Notes under the pieces: model-generated
Database searches by the model: none
What the model saw: the letters and a program-made list of their open reading frames with translations, nothing else
What the model was told of the DNA's origin: nothing
Shown here: in pieces, positions 7,471 through 15,756 of the stretch
How the letters are laid out: each line of letters begins with the position of its first letter
How positions within the stretch are numbered: position 1 is the stretch's first letter
From: Croceitalea marina
Lineage (GTDB): Bacteria; Bacteroidota; Bacteroidia; Flavobacteriales; Flavobacteriaceae
Assembly: GCF_042684265.1 (NCBI RefSeq)
Contig: NZ_JBHULB010000082.1
Coordinates: 1 to 64,000 of the forward strand
Reading direction: 5' to 3'
DNA length: 64,000 nucleotides
Program-made: the position numbers and the translations under genes

Positions 7471-8809
7471 ACTCACAGATGAACTTTTAGAAGAAATTCA
7501 GTTACTGATAGAACATCAGAACGATGTCGATCTGCGGGCAAAAATGAAAGAATTTCATTATGCCGATGTCGCTGAAATTGTCAATGAACTAGAAGTAGAA
7601 GAAGCTACTTATCTTATCAAACTTCTCGATAGCGAAAAAACTTCCGACATTCTTACGGAGCTTGATGAAGACGTACGGGAAGCCATATTAAACAATTTAT
7701 CCCCTAAAGAAATTGCCGGGGAGATTGAGGAACTGGACACAGATGATGCGGCGGATATTGTTGGTGAACTGCCAAAAGAAATCGTTCAAGAGGTAATTTC
7801 TGAAATTGAAGATCGAGAGCACGCCAAAGATATTGTTGATCTTCTTAGATACGATGACAATACCGCTGGAGGATTAATGGCAAAAGAATTGGTTAAGGTT
7901 AAAGAGAATTGGACCGTTACCACCTGCGTAAAAGAGATGCGGGCCCAAGCAGAAAACGTTACAAGAGTGCATTCCATTTATGTGGTTGATGATGATGACA
8001 AGCTAAAGGGCAGGCTTTCCCTTAAAGATTTGCTCACAACTTCCCCAAAAGCACATATTAAAACGGTTTACATTCCGAAAGTAGATTCTGTTAATGTGAA
8101 TGAAAAGCCTGAAGAAGTTGCTAAGATTATGTCTAAGTATGATCTAGAGGCAATTCCGGTAATCGATGAGATTGGAAGATTGGTAGGTAGAATTACTATT
8201 GACGATATTGTTGATGTCATCAGAGAAGAGGCAGACAAAGACTATCAAATGGCCGCGGGTATCTCACAAGATGTTGAGGCCGACGATAGTATTTGGGAGT
8301 TGACCAGAGCGCGACTACCATGGCTGGTATTAGGTCTCTTTGGCGGTGCTGCCGCAGCTGTTATAATGGGAGGTTTTGAAGAAATGTTTAGACAATACAC
8401 GGTTTTATTTCTGTTTACACCATTGATTGCGGCTATGGCCGGAAATGTAGGGGTACAATCCAGTGCCATAATTGTGCAAGGTTTGGCCAATGATGATATT
8501 AAAGGAAGTATTGGAAGCAGACTCATAAAAGAAATGCTTTTAGCCCTGTTAAACGGTGTTATTTTATCCGCTCTTTTGTTAATTTTTACTTGGTTTTGGA
8601 AAGGTGATTTTTATACGGCACTTGCCATATCCGTGTCATTGATAGCTGTTATAGTGGTTGCCGGTTTCATTGGTACTTTTACACCCTTATTTTTGCATAA
8701 AAGAGGCATAGACCCAGCCATTGCTACTGGGCCTTTTATTACTACAAGCAATGATATTTTCGGAATTCTTATTTACTTTATGATTGCCAAACTAATCTTA
8801 GGAATTTAA
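7457..8809 (+). CDS. mgtE: magnesium transporter MgtE
   Basis: A 450-residue Mg2+ channel/transporter. The N-terminal helical domain (about 1-125) is followed by two CBS domains (about 130-253, beginning with the DDNTAGGLM signature) and five hydrophobic helices (about 280-450) containing the GNVGVQSS motif of the pore region. The cytosolic domains sense Mg2+ and close the pore when the ion is plentiful (family knowledge). I chose the ATG at 7457; a TTG two codons upstream is possible. The overlap with rsmA indicates one operon. Confidence 0.95.
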   Translation: MTPFKLTDELLEEIQLLIEHQNDVDLRAKMKEFHYADVAEIVNELEVEEATYLIKLLDSEKTSDILTELDEDVREAILNNLSPKEIAGEIEELDTDDAADIVGELPKEIVQEVISEIEDREHAKDIVDLLRYDDNTAGGLMAKELVKVKENWTVTTCVKEMRAQAENVTRVHSIYVVDDDDKLKGRLSLKDLLTTSPKAHIKTVYIPKVDSVNVNEKPEEVAKIMSKYDLEAIPVIDEIGRLVGRITIDDIVDVIREEADKDYQMAAGISQDVEADDSIWELTRARLPWLVLGLFGGAAAAVIMGGFEEMFRQYTVLFLFTPLIAAMAGNVGVQSSAIIVQGLANDDIKGSIGSRLIKEMLLALLNGVILSALLLIFTWFWKGDFYTALAISVSLIAVIVVAGFIGTFTPLFLHKRGIDPAIATGPFITTSNDIFGILIYFMIAKLILGI

Positions 8810-8820
8810 TATATATCGTC

Positions 8821-9186
8821 ATGAAACCTATAAACCTAAAAGAAAAGCATGCATTGTTTTCTAAACAATGGCATCCACATCAAATTGCAACCGTAGACGA
8901 CATGCAAGTGATACTGGCAAAAATACAGGGCGAATTTGTTTGGCATGCCCATGAAAACGAAGATGAGCTCTTTCAGGTTTTAAAAGGCACACTTTATATG
9001 AAATTTCGCGATAGAACCGAAGAAGTCAAAGAAGGTGAAATCATTGTTGTACCAAAAGGTGTTGAACACTGCCCTTCAACCAAAGATGGTGAAGAAGTAC
9101 AACTGCTATTGTTCGAAAAACAAAATACGGCCCATACCGGAGACGTTGCACATGAACTAACGCAAAATCATTATCCTAAAATTTAG
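8821..9186 (+). CDS. cupin domain protein
   Basis: A 121-residue single-domain cupin. The metal-binding motif is readable: His at HAH (residues 42 and 44), Glu in the following ENEDE, and His82 in VEHCPS. The fold binds Fe, Mn or Zn and serves many small-molecule enzymes and sensors, so the substrate is open. The start is 11 bp after mgtE, so it is probably the last gene of that operon. Confidence 0.88.
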   Translation: MKPINLKEKHALFSKQWHPHQIATVDDMQVILAKIQGEFVWHAHENEDELFQVLKGTLYMKFRDRTEEVKEGEIIVVPKGVEHCPSTKDGEEVQLLLFEKQNTAHTGDVAHELTQNHYPKI

Positions 9187-9254
9187 AGGTTTGAGCTGAT
9201 TATTTAAATAATGCAATGGGTCAACTCAAAAAGTTCAAGGTTCAACTGACAACG

Positions 9255-9296
9255 GATTACTGATTACTGATTACTGATTACTGATTACTGATTACT
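9255..9296. repeat. 7-bp tandem repeat GATTACT x6 upstream of a dehydrogenase gene
   Basis: Six exact head-to-tail copies of GATTACT end 6 bp before the ATG at 9303. A 7-bp unit changes spacing out of phase when copies are lost or gained, so the repeat could alter promoter or leader geometry of the next gene. No promoter elements are obvious around it. Confidence 0.9.
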
Positions 9297-9302
9297 GAAA
9301 AT

Positions 9303-10235
9303 ATGAAAATCCTTCACGTAGATACAAATCATCCTTTACTCATTGAGCAATTTGCTGAACTGGGCTTTGAAAATCATGAAGATTACACTTCGAGCAAGGA
9401 AGAAATAGAAGCTAAAATCCACCTTTACGATGGCTTGGTCATAAGAAGTAGGTTTACCATTGATGAAGAGTTTTTGAACAAAGCGATAAATCTAAAATTC
9501 ATAGGGCGAGTTGGTGCAGGGTTAGAAAATATTGCCATCCGTCACGCAAAAGAGAAAGGCGTGTTTTTGGCCAACGCACCAGAAGGTAATCGAAATGCAG
9601 TCGGCGAACATGCTTTGGGCATGCTATTATCTTTAATGAACAACCTTACCAAGGCGCACAGAGAAGTTAGAAAGGGTAAATGGGATCGAGAAGGAAATCG
9701 TGGGGTAGAGCTCGATGGTAAAACCATCGGTATTATTGGTTATGGCAATATGGGAAAAGCCTTCGCACAAAAATTAAAAGGTTTCGATGTCGAAATACTG
9801 TGTTACGACATTAAAGGTGGGGTAGGCGATGAAAATGCAAGACAAGTAGGTATTCTAGAATTACAACAAAAATCAGATGTTATCAGCTTGCATGTTCCAC
9901 AAAACGACTTATCTATAGGTATGGTAAACACCGAATTCATAAATGCATTTAGCAAATCTTTTTGGCTCATAAATACCGCTAGAGGCAAATGTGTTGTTAC
10001 CAAAGACCTGGTAGAAGGACTAAAATCAGGAAAAATTCTCGGGGCAGGTCTTGATGTGTTGGAATATGAAAAAAAGTCTTTTGAAAACATGTTTACAAAA
10101 AGACCCAAGCCCTTTAAATATCTAAGAAAAGCCGGTAACGTTATTTTAACACCGCATGTTGGCGGATGGACAGTTGAAAGCAAAGAAAAACTGGCACAAA
10201 CCATTGTCGATAAAATCAAAGCTGAATTTTGCTAA
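9303..10235 (+). CDS. D-2-hydroxyacid dehydrogenase, phosphoglycerate dehydrogenase-like
   Basis: A 310-residue NAD-dependent dehydrogenase. The Rossmann motif GYGNMG is at 146-151, the substrate loop RVGAGLENI at 69-77, and the catalytic residues are Arg227 (in NTARG), a Glu near 254 (in DVLEYE) and His285 (in TPHVGG). The short form without a regulatory ACT domain is common for SerA-like enzymes in this phylum. It could make 3-phosphohydroxypyruvate for serine synthesis, but no serC or serB is adjacent, so a different 2-hydroxyacid is possible. The leader contains the GATTACT tandem repeat. Confidence 0.9.
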   Translation: MKILHVDTNHPLLIEQFAELGFENHEDYTSSKEEIEAKIHLYDGLVIRSRFTIDEEFLNKAINLKFIGRVGAGLENIAIRHAKEKGVFLANAPEGNRNAVGEHALGMLLSLMNNLTKAHREVRKGKWDREGNRGVELDGKTIGIIGYGNMGKAFAQKLKGFDVEILCYDIKGGVGDENARQVGILELQQKSDVISLHVPQNDLSIGMVNTEFINAFSKSFWLINTARGKCVVTKDLVEGLKSGKILGAGLDVLEYEKKSFENMFTKRPKPFKYLRKAGNVILTPHVGGWTVESKEKLAQTIVDKIKAEFC

Positions 10236-10243
10236 ATTTAGCT

Positions 10244-10660
10244 GTGAAGAAAACCATTCTTTCATTTTCGGGTATTATAATAGCTTTATTGATTCTATTT
10301 CAGTTAAGCAAGTATTCTTATGCTTCAGGAGACATCTCAATAGAAATCATCATTGCCATCGTGGCATTGGTGTTTTTAGGTATTGGCATCTACCTCAATA
10401 AGAAAAGCCTGCACAATATCAATACTCCCACTTTAAAAATAAACACTGACCAAATTGAAAAACTGGGTATTAGTAAAAGAGAGTATGAAGTTTTAGTTGA
10501 AATATCCAAGGGGCTTTCCAATAAAGAAATTGGCAATAAACTTTTCGTTAGTGAGAGTACCGTTAAAACACATGTCTCTAGTTTGTTGGTAAAACTAGAT
10601 GCTAAAAGACGTACCCAAGCCATACAAAAAGCGAAAAAACTACACATTTTGCCTTCATAA
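10244..10660 (+). CDS. membrane-anchored LuxR-type HTH protein
   Basis: A 138-residue protein with two hydrophobic segments (about 3-22 and 33-51) and a C-terminal LuxR-type DNA-binding domain (about 75-135; the pattern LSNKEIGNKLFVSESTVK is intact). There is no receiver domain, so the signal must come through the membrane part or a partner. I chose the GTG at 10244, giving the MKKTI start; a TTG five codons upstream overlaps the dehydrogenase gene. The pair with the DUF4199 gene downstream is one I recall from other Flavobacteriaceae. The target genes are unknown, though the adjacent DUF4199 gene is a candidate. Confidence 0.85.
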   Translation: MKKTILSFSGIIIALLILFQLSKYSYASGDISIEIIIAIVALVFLGIGIYLNKKSLHNINTPTLKINTDQIEKLGISKREYEVLVEISKGLSNKEIGNKLFVSESTVKTHVSSLLVKLDAKRRTQAIQKAKKLHILPS

Positions 10661-10761
10661 ATGGTAATTTATACTTAAGTACCAGCTATTTAGTACTTTA
10701 GTATGACTGCGTGTCTGCGGCCTAATTCTAATTTTGAGCTCGTATTTAAAACTTAGAAATT

Positions 10762-11268
10762 ATGAAAAAAACTGTTTTACGTTTCGGAATTTATGGCGCT
10801 ATCACCATTTGCCTCTTATTTCTTTTAGGATGGTATATCGGTAAAAATCTTGACTACGGTGGCCAAGAAATTATAGGATATGCCTCAATGGTAATTTCAT
10901 TAGGCTTTGTCTATTTTGGAATAAAACACTACAGAGACAAAGAAAATGAGGGCACCATTAGTTTTAAAAAAGCATTGATTATTGGTTTGTTAATAAGCCT
11001 AATTACCGCCTTGGCATTTGGTGTATTAGATGTTATCTATATTGAATTTTTAAACCCCGATTTTACGACGGACTATTATGCGACCGCTGTAGAAGAAATG
11101 CGCAATACCATGTCAGCTGAAGAATTTGAAGTTAAACTGGCTGAGCTTGAATCACAAAAAGAACTATTTTCAAATCCGCTTTTTTCTTTTCTGCTCATGG
11201 CTTTTACCGTTTTTATAATAGGGTTTATTATTTCATTGATATCTTCATTAATACTACAACGAAAATAA
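10762..11268 (+). CDS. DUF4199 family membrane protein
   Basis: A 168-residue protein with four hydrophobic segments (about 8-26, 36-53, 70-92 and 143-165) and an acidic loop between the third and fourth, which is the layout of DUF4199 proteins. The family's function is unknown. It follows the LuxR-type regulator by 101 bp and precedes a DUF1801 gene by 9 bp, so it may be part of a stress-linked operon; this is inference. Confidence 0.85.
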   Translation: MKKTVLRFGIYGAITICLLFLLGWYIGKNLDYGGQEIIGYASMVISLGFVYFGIKHYRDKENEGTISFKKALIIGLLISLITALAFGVLDVIYIEFLNPDFTTDYYATAVEEMRNTMSAEEFEVKLAELESQKELFSNPLFSFLLMAFTVFIIGFIISLISSLILQRK

Positions 11269-11277
11269 ACAAGAACT

Positions 11278-11733
11278 ATGACTATTGAAGCCAAAACAGT
11301 AGATGAGTACATCTCAAAACTACCTGAAGACCGAATAGCGGCAGTTTCTAAATTGCGAGAAACGGTTAAAAGTAATCTCCCAGAAGGGTTTGAAGAATGC
11401 ATCAACTATAAAATGATCGGGTTTGTTGTACCACATTCTATCTACCCATCAGGCTATCATTGCGACCCAAAGCTTCCACTCCCCTTTATCAATATTGCTT
11501 CACAAAAGAATTTTATAGCACTTTATCACTCCGGCATTTATGCCGATAGTAAGTTGTCGGATTGGTTCGTAGCTGAATATTCAAAACATGTTAAAACAAA
11601 ATTGGATATGGGCAAAAGCTGCATCAGATTTAAAAAAATAGAACATATTCCTTATGATTTGATAGCTGAACTCTGCCAAAAGATGACCATAAAAGATTGG
11701 ATTACACTTTACGAAAAGAATATAAAAGGATAA
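11278..11733 (+). CDS. DUF1801 family protein
   Basis: A 151-residue soluble protein of the DUF1801 group, a small alpha/beta fold found widely in bacteria. The characteristic stretches are an N-terminal helix with VDEYISKLPEDR, a central ECINYKMIGF strand and a C-terminal helix ending in KDWITLYEK. No catalytic role is established for the family. It starts 9 bp after the DUF4199 gene and is probably cotranscribed with it. Confidence 0.85.
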   Translation: MTIEAKTVDEYISKLPEDRIAAVSKLRETVKSNLPEGFEECINYKMIGFVVPHSIYPSGYHCDPKLPLPFINIASQKNFIALYHSGIYADSKLSDWFVAEYSKHVKTKLDMGKSCIRFKKIEHIPYDLIAELCQKMTIKDWITLYEKNIKG

Positions 11734-11776
11734 AAATTTCCATAAAAAGAGTAGCGAATTTAAAATATTAGCATTG

Positions 11777-11804
11777 TTCCCTTGAGGGGGACTTTAGGGG
11801 TGTA
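11777..11804. repeat. possible solo copy of the DUF559-associated C/G-rich hairpin end
   Basis: A G-rich stretch (CCCTTGAGGGGGACTTTAGG, then GGTGT) stands out from its AT-rich surroundings. Read on the minus strand it has the same order of parts, ACxxCCC..CCCCTC..GGG, as the left end of the DUF559 element at 26110. No DUF559 gene is present here. The similarity is by eye only. Confidence 0.3.
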
Positions 11805-11858
11805 ATTTAATAACGGGGAAAAATCCTGAAAACACAGTACTAACAAAAAATATACATA

Positions 11859-12245
11859 ATGAAAAATAGAGTAACTGGTTTAGGTGGGTTTTTCTTTAAA
11901 ACAAAAAATCCCGATAAAATAAAAGAGTGGTATAAAAATCATCTCGGTTTGAATACCGACCGATATGGTTGCACCTTTTGGTGGAAAGATAAGGAAGGTA
12001 ACGATTGCTCAACCCAATGGAGCCCGATGAATGAGGATACCAACTATTTTAAGCCATGTGAAAAGCAGTTTATGATGAATTTCAGGGTCGAAAATTTAAA
12101 AGAACTTTTGATCGAACTAAAAAAGGAAGGGGTTACCATTGTTGGTGAGGTAGAGGAATACGAGTATGGCAAGTTTGGTTGGATTTTAGATCCTGACGGC
12201 AATAAGTTAGAGCTATGGGAACCTGTTGATAAAGCATTTTTATAG
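11859..12245 (+). CDS. VOC (glyoxalase/bleomycin-resistance) family protein
   Basis: A 128-residue protein with two beta-alpha-beta-beta-beta modules of the vicinal-oxygen-chelate fold. The C-terminal DPDGNKLELWEP (residues 112-123) is the family's signature and supplies a metal-ligand Glu. These proteins serve as isomerases, dioxygenases or drug-binding proteins; the substrate is not evident. The gene stands alone, with 125 bp before it containing the G-rich stretch at 11777-11804. Confidence 0.88.
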   Translation: MKNRVTGLGGFFFKTKNPDKIKEWYKNHLGLNTDRYGCTFWWKDKEGNDCSTQWSPMNEDTNYFKPCEKQFMMNFRVENLKELLIELKKEGVTIVGEVEEYEYGKFGWILDPDGNKLELWEPVDKAFL

Positions 12246-12296
12246 GTATTAAATTATTTGCTACTTTTAAACACGTTTAACCAACAAATTAAAATT

Positions 12297-12683
12297 ATGT
12301 CAGAAGAAAACAAAGATTTAGGAGATAAGGCCGAAGAAGCTGCAAATGATTTTGCCGAAGGGGCGAAAAAGACTGCCAATGAATTTTCAGAGGGATTAAA
12401 TAACGCTGTAGGCGGTGGGGAAAACAAAAAAATTCTAGTTGGAATTTTAGCTATAATTGTAGGGTCTCTAGGGGTACATAAGTTCTTATTAGGATACCAA
12501 AAAGAAGGATTTATTTTATTAGGAGTTACAATTGCAGCTTATGTTCTTTCTTGTGTAGGTGTTGGCCTATTATTTGTATGGATTCCGGGACTTGTAGGTT
12601 TAATAGAAGGAATCATTTATCTGACCAAATCAGACGAAGAATTTTACAATACCTACCAAGTCGGTAAAAAGCCTTGGTTCTAA
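12297..12683 (+). CDS. TM2 domain protein
   Basis: A 128-residue protein. Residues 1-40 are acidic and helical with Lys, Glu and Ala; then a TM2 domain (about 45-110) has two membrane helices joined by a short turn, with the family's GxLGxHKFLLGYxxEG-like opening. I chose the ATG at 12297 (MSEENKD) over an upstream in-frame start at 12258 that would add an untypical leader. TM2 proteins have no defined biochemical function in bacteria. A clear terminator follows at 12690. Confidence 0.88.
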   Translation: MSEENKDLGDKAEEAANDFAEGAKKTANEFSEGLNNAVGGGENKKILVGILAIIVGSLGVHKFLLGYQKEGFILLGVTIAAYVLSCVGVGLLFVWIPGLVGLIEGIIYLTKSDEEFYNTYQVGKKPWF

Positions 12684-12689
12684 AAATAT

Positions 12690-12717
12690 AGCCAGAGAAT
12701 TCTACTCTGGCTTTTTT
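12690..12717 (+). terminator. Rho-independent terminator after the TM2 gene
   Basis: An 8-bp perfect stem AGCCAGAG/CTCTGGCT with a 7-base loop is followed by a T-run (TTTTTTATTT). Confidence 0.9.
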
Positions 12718-12736
12718 ATTTCAATTTATCATCGTA

Positions 12737-12748
12737 ATATTGCAATAT
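12737..12748. promoter_or_regulatory. putative ArsR operator
   Basis: A perfect 12-bp palindrome, ATATTGCAATAT, lies 12 bp before the arsR start, with further AT-rich symmetry on both sides. ArsR-family repressors bind such dyads over their own promoters and let go when arsenite binds. The assignment rests on position and symmetry. Confidence 0.6.
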
Positions 12749-12759
12749 ATAAATATATA

Positions 12760-13083
12760 ATGGGCATTACCAAAACGCAAATTTTCAATCAGAACCAGAA
12801 TCAAATGGCCACCATTTTTAAGGTTTTGGCCAACCCTGCTCGCATTGCCATACTGCAATACATAAGCAAACAAGAGTCTTGTATCTGTAATGATATCGTT
12901 GATGAAATAGGTCTGGCACAGCCAACCATCTCACAACATCTGAAAGAATTAAAGAGCATCGATTTAATAAAGGGTGAGATAGAGGGAAAAAAAGTATGCT
13001 ATTGCATCAACTTAGCTACATGGAGTAAAATACAAAGCACCTTAAACACTTTTTTCAATACAACTAAAAGCAATTGCTGTTAA
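12760..13083 (+). CDS. arsR: ArsR family arsenic-responsive repressor
   Basis: A 107-residue winged-helix repressor. The metal site ESCICND contributes Cys41 and Cys43, as in the ELCVCD site of E. coli ArsR; the DNA-recognition helix is around QPTISQHLKEL (54-64). The protein ends in Cys-Cys, which may add ligands. It is the first gene of an operon with a DUF6428 protein, an acetyltransferase and an arsenate-reductase-like protein, and it probably represses its own operon through the palindrome at 12737. Confidence 0.92.
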   Translation: MGITKTQIFNQNQNQMATIFKVLANPARIAILQYISKQESCICNDIVDEIGLAQPTISQHLKELKSIDLIKGEIEGKKVCYCINLATWSKIQSTLNTFFNTTKSNCC

Positions 13084-13094
13084 AACAATTTGAT

Positions 13095-13583
13095 ATGAAA
13101 ACAAAAGAATTTTTAGAACTATTAAACAATCATAAAGAGAAATCGCTCCTTTTTGAGTACAGGCCTGGTACTTTTGTTGGGGCCAACTACCATATCACCG
13201 AAATTAAGAATACCACTATTGATAGTGTAGATTGTGTTGCTGGAGTTGATTTTTGGAAAGAGACCATTGTTCAGCTTTATGAAAGCCCTGAAGAGTTGGA
13301 TAAAACAGCATTTATGACTGCTGAAAAAGCACTCGCTATTCTTGACAAAGTCGATAGTATTAAACCAATGGTGAAAGATGCAGAACTCAAAATAGAGTAC
13401 AGCAATAACAACTTTCATACCGCGCAACTTTTCATAAAAGAGGCTATTTGGAACAACGAAAAGCTTGTTTTTAAACTTGCAGTAGAAAAAACCGATTGCA
13501 AGGCCAAAGAAACCTGCGGAATACCTACAGAAAAAGAAGTAGCTACAGAACCTTGTTGCTCGCCAAGTAATGGATGTTGTTGA
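13095..13583 (+). CDS. DUF6428 family protein, arsenic operon
   Basis: A 162-residue soluble protein of the DUF6428 family, which I know mainly from arsenic operons of Bacteroidota. The core (1-125) is an alpha/beta domain; the tail carries several Cys residues, including a Cys-Cys pair and a terminal Cys-Cys, suitable for binding arsenite. I chose the ATG at 13095; an in-frame TTG at 13074 would overlap arsR. A role as arsenite chaperone or buffer is inference; no function is established as far as I know. Confidence 0.85.
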   Translation: MKTKEFLELLNNHKEKSLLFEYRPGTFVGANYHITEIKNTTIDSVDCVAGVDFWKETIVQLYESPEELDKTAFMTAEKALAILDKVDSIKPMVKDAELKIEYSNNNFHTAQLFIKEAIWNNEKLVFKLAVEKTDCKAKETCGIPTEKEVATEPCCSPSNGCC

Positions 13584-13608
13584 GACATTTTTTTAAATAG
13601 ACAACTCC

Positions 13609-14100
13609 ATGGTAATCAGAAGTATGACAATTAGAGATTGGCAAGAAGTGGCCAAGATTTATTTGGAAGGAATTTCGACAGGTTATGCAACCTTTGAAAC
13701 TACCGTTCCAGATTTTGACAGTTGGGATAACGCGCATCTTAATGAATGCCGATTAGTAGCTGAAAAAGAAAATAAAATTTTAGGCTGGGCCGCCTTGTCA
13801 CCAGTATCAAGTAGATGTGTGTATGGGGGCGTTGCAGAAGTTAGTGTTTATGTATCAAGTAATTGTAGAGCGCTTGGAGTTGGCAAAACACTCTTGCTAA
13901 AACTAATCGAAGAAAGTGAAGCCGCAGGTTATTGGACTATACAGTCCGGTATTTTTCCAGAAAATACGGCCAGTATTAAATTACATGAAACTGTTGGTTT
14001 TCGATATATTGGAAAACGTGAGAAAGTTGGAAAAACAAAAGAGGGTTTCTGGAAAGACAATTTATTATTCGAAAAACGAAGCAAAACCATTGGTATTTGA
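13609..14100 (+). CDS. arsN: GNAT acetyltransferase, ArsN/phosphinothricin-type
   Basis: A 163-residue N-acetyltransferase resembling phosphinothricin acetyltransferases. The N-terminal IRDWQEVAKIY and YATFETTVP segments and the acetyl-CoA loop around ALGVGK (90-95) are typical. Members located in arsenic operons are called ArsN, and some acetylate the organoarsenical antibiotic arsinothricin (known for ArsN1). With arsR upstream and an arsC-like gene 6 bp downstream, that role is the best inference, but phosphinothricin or another amine remains possible. Confidence 0.82.
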   Translation: MVIRSMTIRDWQEVAKIYLEGISTGYATFETTVPDFDSWDNAHLNECRLVAEKENKILGWAALSPVSSRCVYGGVAEVSVYVSSNCRALGVGKTLLLKLIEESEAAGYWTIQSGIFPENTASIKLHETVGFRYIGKREKVGKTKEGFWKDNLLFEKRSKTIGI

Positions 14101-14106
14101 TTAAAA

Positions 14107-14739
14107 ATGAGAGATAAAATGCAAAAGCTGTTCCCTAAAATTGAATCAACGCTACAATCACTGCTTCCAGAAACCATTTCCAATCAAAGAAAAGAAAGTC
14201 TTGACCCTTTGGCCATTTACATAAGGGAGAAAATTAAAACCAAAGCTTCAATTCAGCTTAATTTTATTTGTACCCACAATTCTCGTAGAAGCCACCTTTC
14301 GCAAGTTTGGGCACAGGCAATAGCCTATCATTTCGGCATAAAGAACATACATTGCTATTCTGGAGGAACAGAAGCTACTGCACTATACCCTATGGCTGCT
14401 GAGGCTTTAAAAAATTCAGGATTCCGTATCCAGCGAATTTCTGAAGGTGATAATCCCATATACTGCATAAAGTACACGGAAAATGCCCACCCTGTAATCG
14501 GGTTTTCAAAAACCTATGATGATGGTTTTAATCCTAAATCAAATTTCGGAGCTATATTAACCTGTGATTCAGCCAATGAAGCTTGCCCTATCGTTCAAGG
14601 CGCGGATGCACGATTCCCAATAACTTTTAAAGACCCAAAAAAATTTGATAATACACCGCAACAGGAGGAAAAATATTTAGAGCGAAGTCTTCAGATTGCG
14701 AATGAACTGTATTATGTTTTTAAAAATGCTTTGATTTAA
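14107..14739 (+). CDS. arsC: arsenate reductase-like low-molecular-weight phosphatase
   Basis: A 210-residue protein of the low-molecular-weight tyrosine phosphatase fold. The P-loop CTHNSRRS gives the nucleophile Cys55 and Arg61. A Cys pair with six residues between (Cys153, Cys160, in TCDSANEACP) matches the redox pair of thioredoxin-coupled ArsC. All three catalytic Cys are thus present, so arsenate reduction to arsenite is likely. It has about 50 extra N-terminal residues relative to the short S. aureus type. It is the last gene of the operon; no arsenite permease follows. Confidence 0.85.
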   Translation: MRDKMQKLFPKIESTLQSLLPETISNQRKESLDPLAIYIREKIKTKASIQLNFICTHNSRRSHLSQVWAQAIAYHFGIKNIHCYSGGTEATALYPMAAEALKNSGFRIQRISEGDNPIYCIKYTENAHPVIGFSKTYDDGFNPKSNFGAILTCDSANEACPIVQGADARFPITFKDPKKFDNTPQQEEKYLERSLQIANELYYVFKNALI

Positions 14740-14751
14740 AGTTCGATAAAC

Positions 14752-15747
14752 CTATTTCACCTCATAATTTATAGGCAACATATCTCCCACCCTACTTTTA
14801 CCCATTTCACCACCAAAAAGTAGTTTATCGGGCGGGCTATGGTTTCCGTAAGAGTCAATGATAAATTCGTCTGTCTCAAATTGAACAAACGACTGTTCGA
14901 TACCATCATATAAGACACCAACCTGTTTCTCTTCAGGATATACAAAGAGTATATCTTCCACCGTTTTTACCGAGAACAAACTACTAAATGAAGAGATACG
15001 CCCCTTCGTATAAAACTGAAAATCTTCTTTTCTTAACCTATTGCTATAAAATGCCCTTAAAAAATGTAGTTTTGATCCAAAATATGTCTTTTTTCGTCGT
15101 TTTTTAACAGTTCGCAGCACCTTTTTATACTTATCTTCAAATTGCATAAAGCCTACATACAGCACTTCTTTTACATCATCTTTGTCTACAGATCGCTTGT
15201 GTAAGACTGCCTGAAAATCTTCTAGATAATAGGTGATTTTATAACCTAGCTTTTGATTATCTACTTCCAAAGGTTTATCAGCAAAAGCATAGAGTATCTT
15301 TTTTGAGTTGTTATAATACAACCGCAAATCCGATTCGTTGACAATCTTACACCGCTTATTTTTAACCCCTAAAAATTCTCTTTTAAAAACCATTAACTTT
15401 TTAGCTCTTGGCCAAGCATCAGGTTCTAATGTTATGCCTTCCAATGCTACTGGCGCTTCTTTTAGCAAAACCCTAAAAAAAGACGTATCCAGTTTTGGCA
15501 ATGAGATACTTTCATAACCCAAAGATCTTATTATTAGCGGAGCATTGAATTTTTTTTCCGTTTTTAAAACAAATTTTCCGTCCACATCGGTAATCGTACC
15601 TATTGAAGTACCATCAAAAAAAATAGTTGCGCCAACAACAGGTTCTTTTGTAATTTCTGAAAGCACTTCTCCGCTTATCACATACTCTTGACAAAAAGCT
15701 GTGCTAGTTACAAACAGAAACAAAATTCTAAATCCGATTTTTCTCAT
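14752..15747 (-). CDS. secreted protein with carboxypeptidase-D regulatory-like domain
   Basis: A 331-residue protein with a signal peptide (about 1-19) and then a CarboxypepD_reg-like beta-sandwich (about 22-100; ISGEVLS, VVGATIF and the GTITDVDGKF turn are typical of Bacteroidota receptor N-domains). The remaining 230 residues are basic and not recognised. It is not a TonB receptor, since no beta-barrel follows. It lies 9 bp downstream of the OlsF-like gene on the same strand, so it may be cotranscribed and could concern the outer membrane. The precise function is unknown. Confidence 0.8.
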   Translation of the reverse strand: MRKIGFRILFLFVTSTAFCQEYVISGEVLSEITKEPVVGATIFFDGTSIGTITDVDGKFVLKTEKKFNAPLIIRSLGYESISLPKLDTSFFRVLLKEAPVALEGITLEPDAWPRAKKLMVFKREFLGVKNKRCKIVNESDLRLYYNNSKKILYAFADKPLEVDNQKLGYKITYYLEDFQAVLHKRSVDKDDVKEVLYVGFMQFEDKYKKVLRTVKKRRKKTYFGSKLHFLRAFYSNRLRKEDFQFYTKGRISSFSSLFSVKTVEDILFVYPEEKQVGVLYDGIEQSFVQFETDEFIIDSYGNHSPPDKLLFGGEMGKSRVGDMLPINYEVK

Positions 15748-15756
15748 AGGTATTGA

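Noticed and set aside
9255..9296. CRISPR-like array
   Set aside because: The units are 7 bp without spacers, a simple tandem repeat; no cas genes are in the window.
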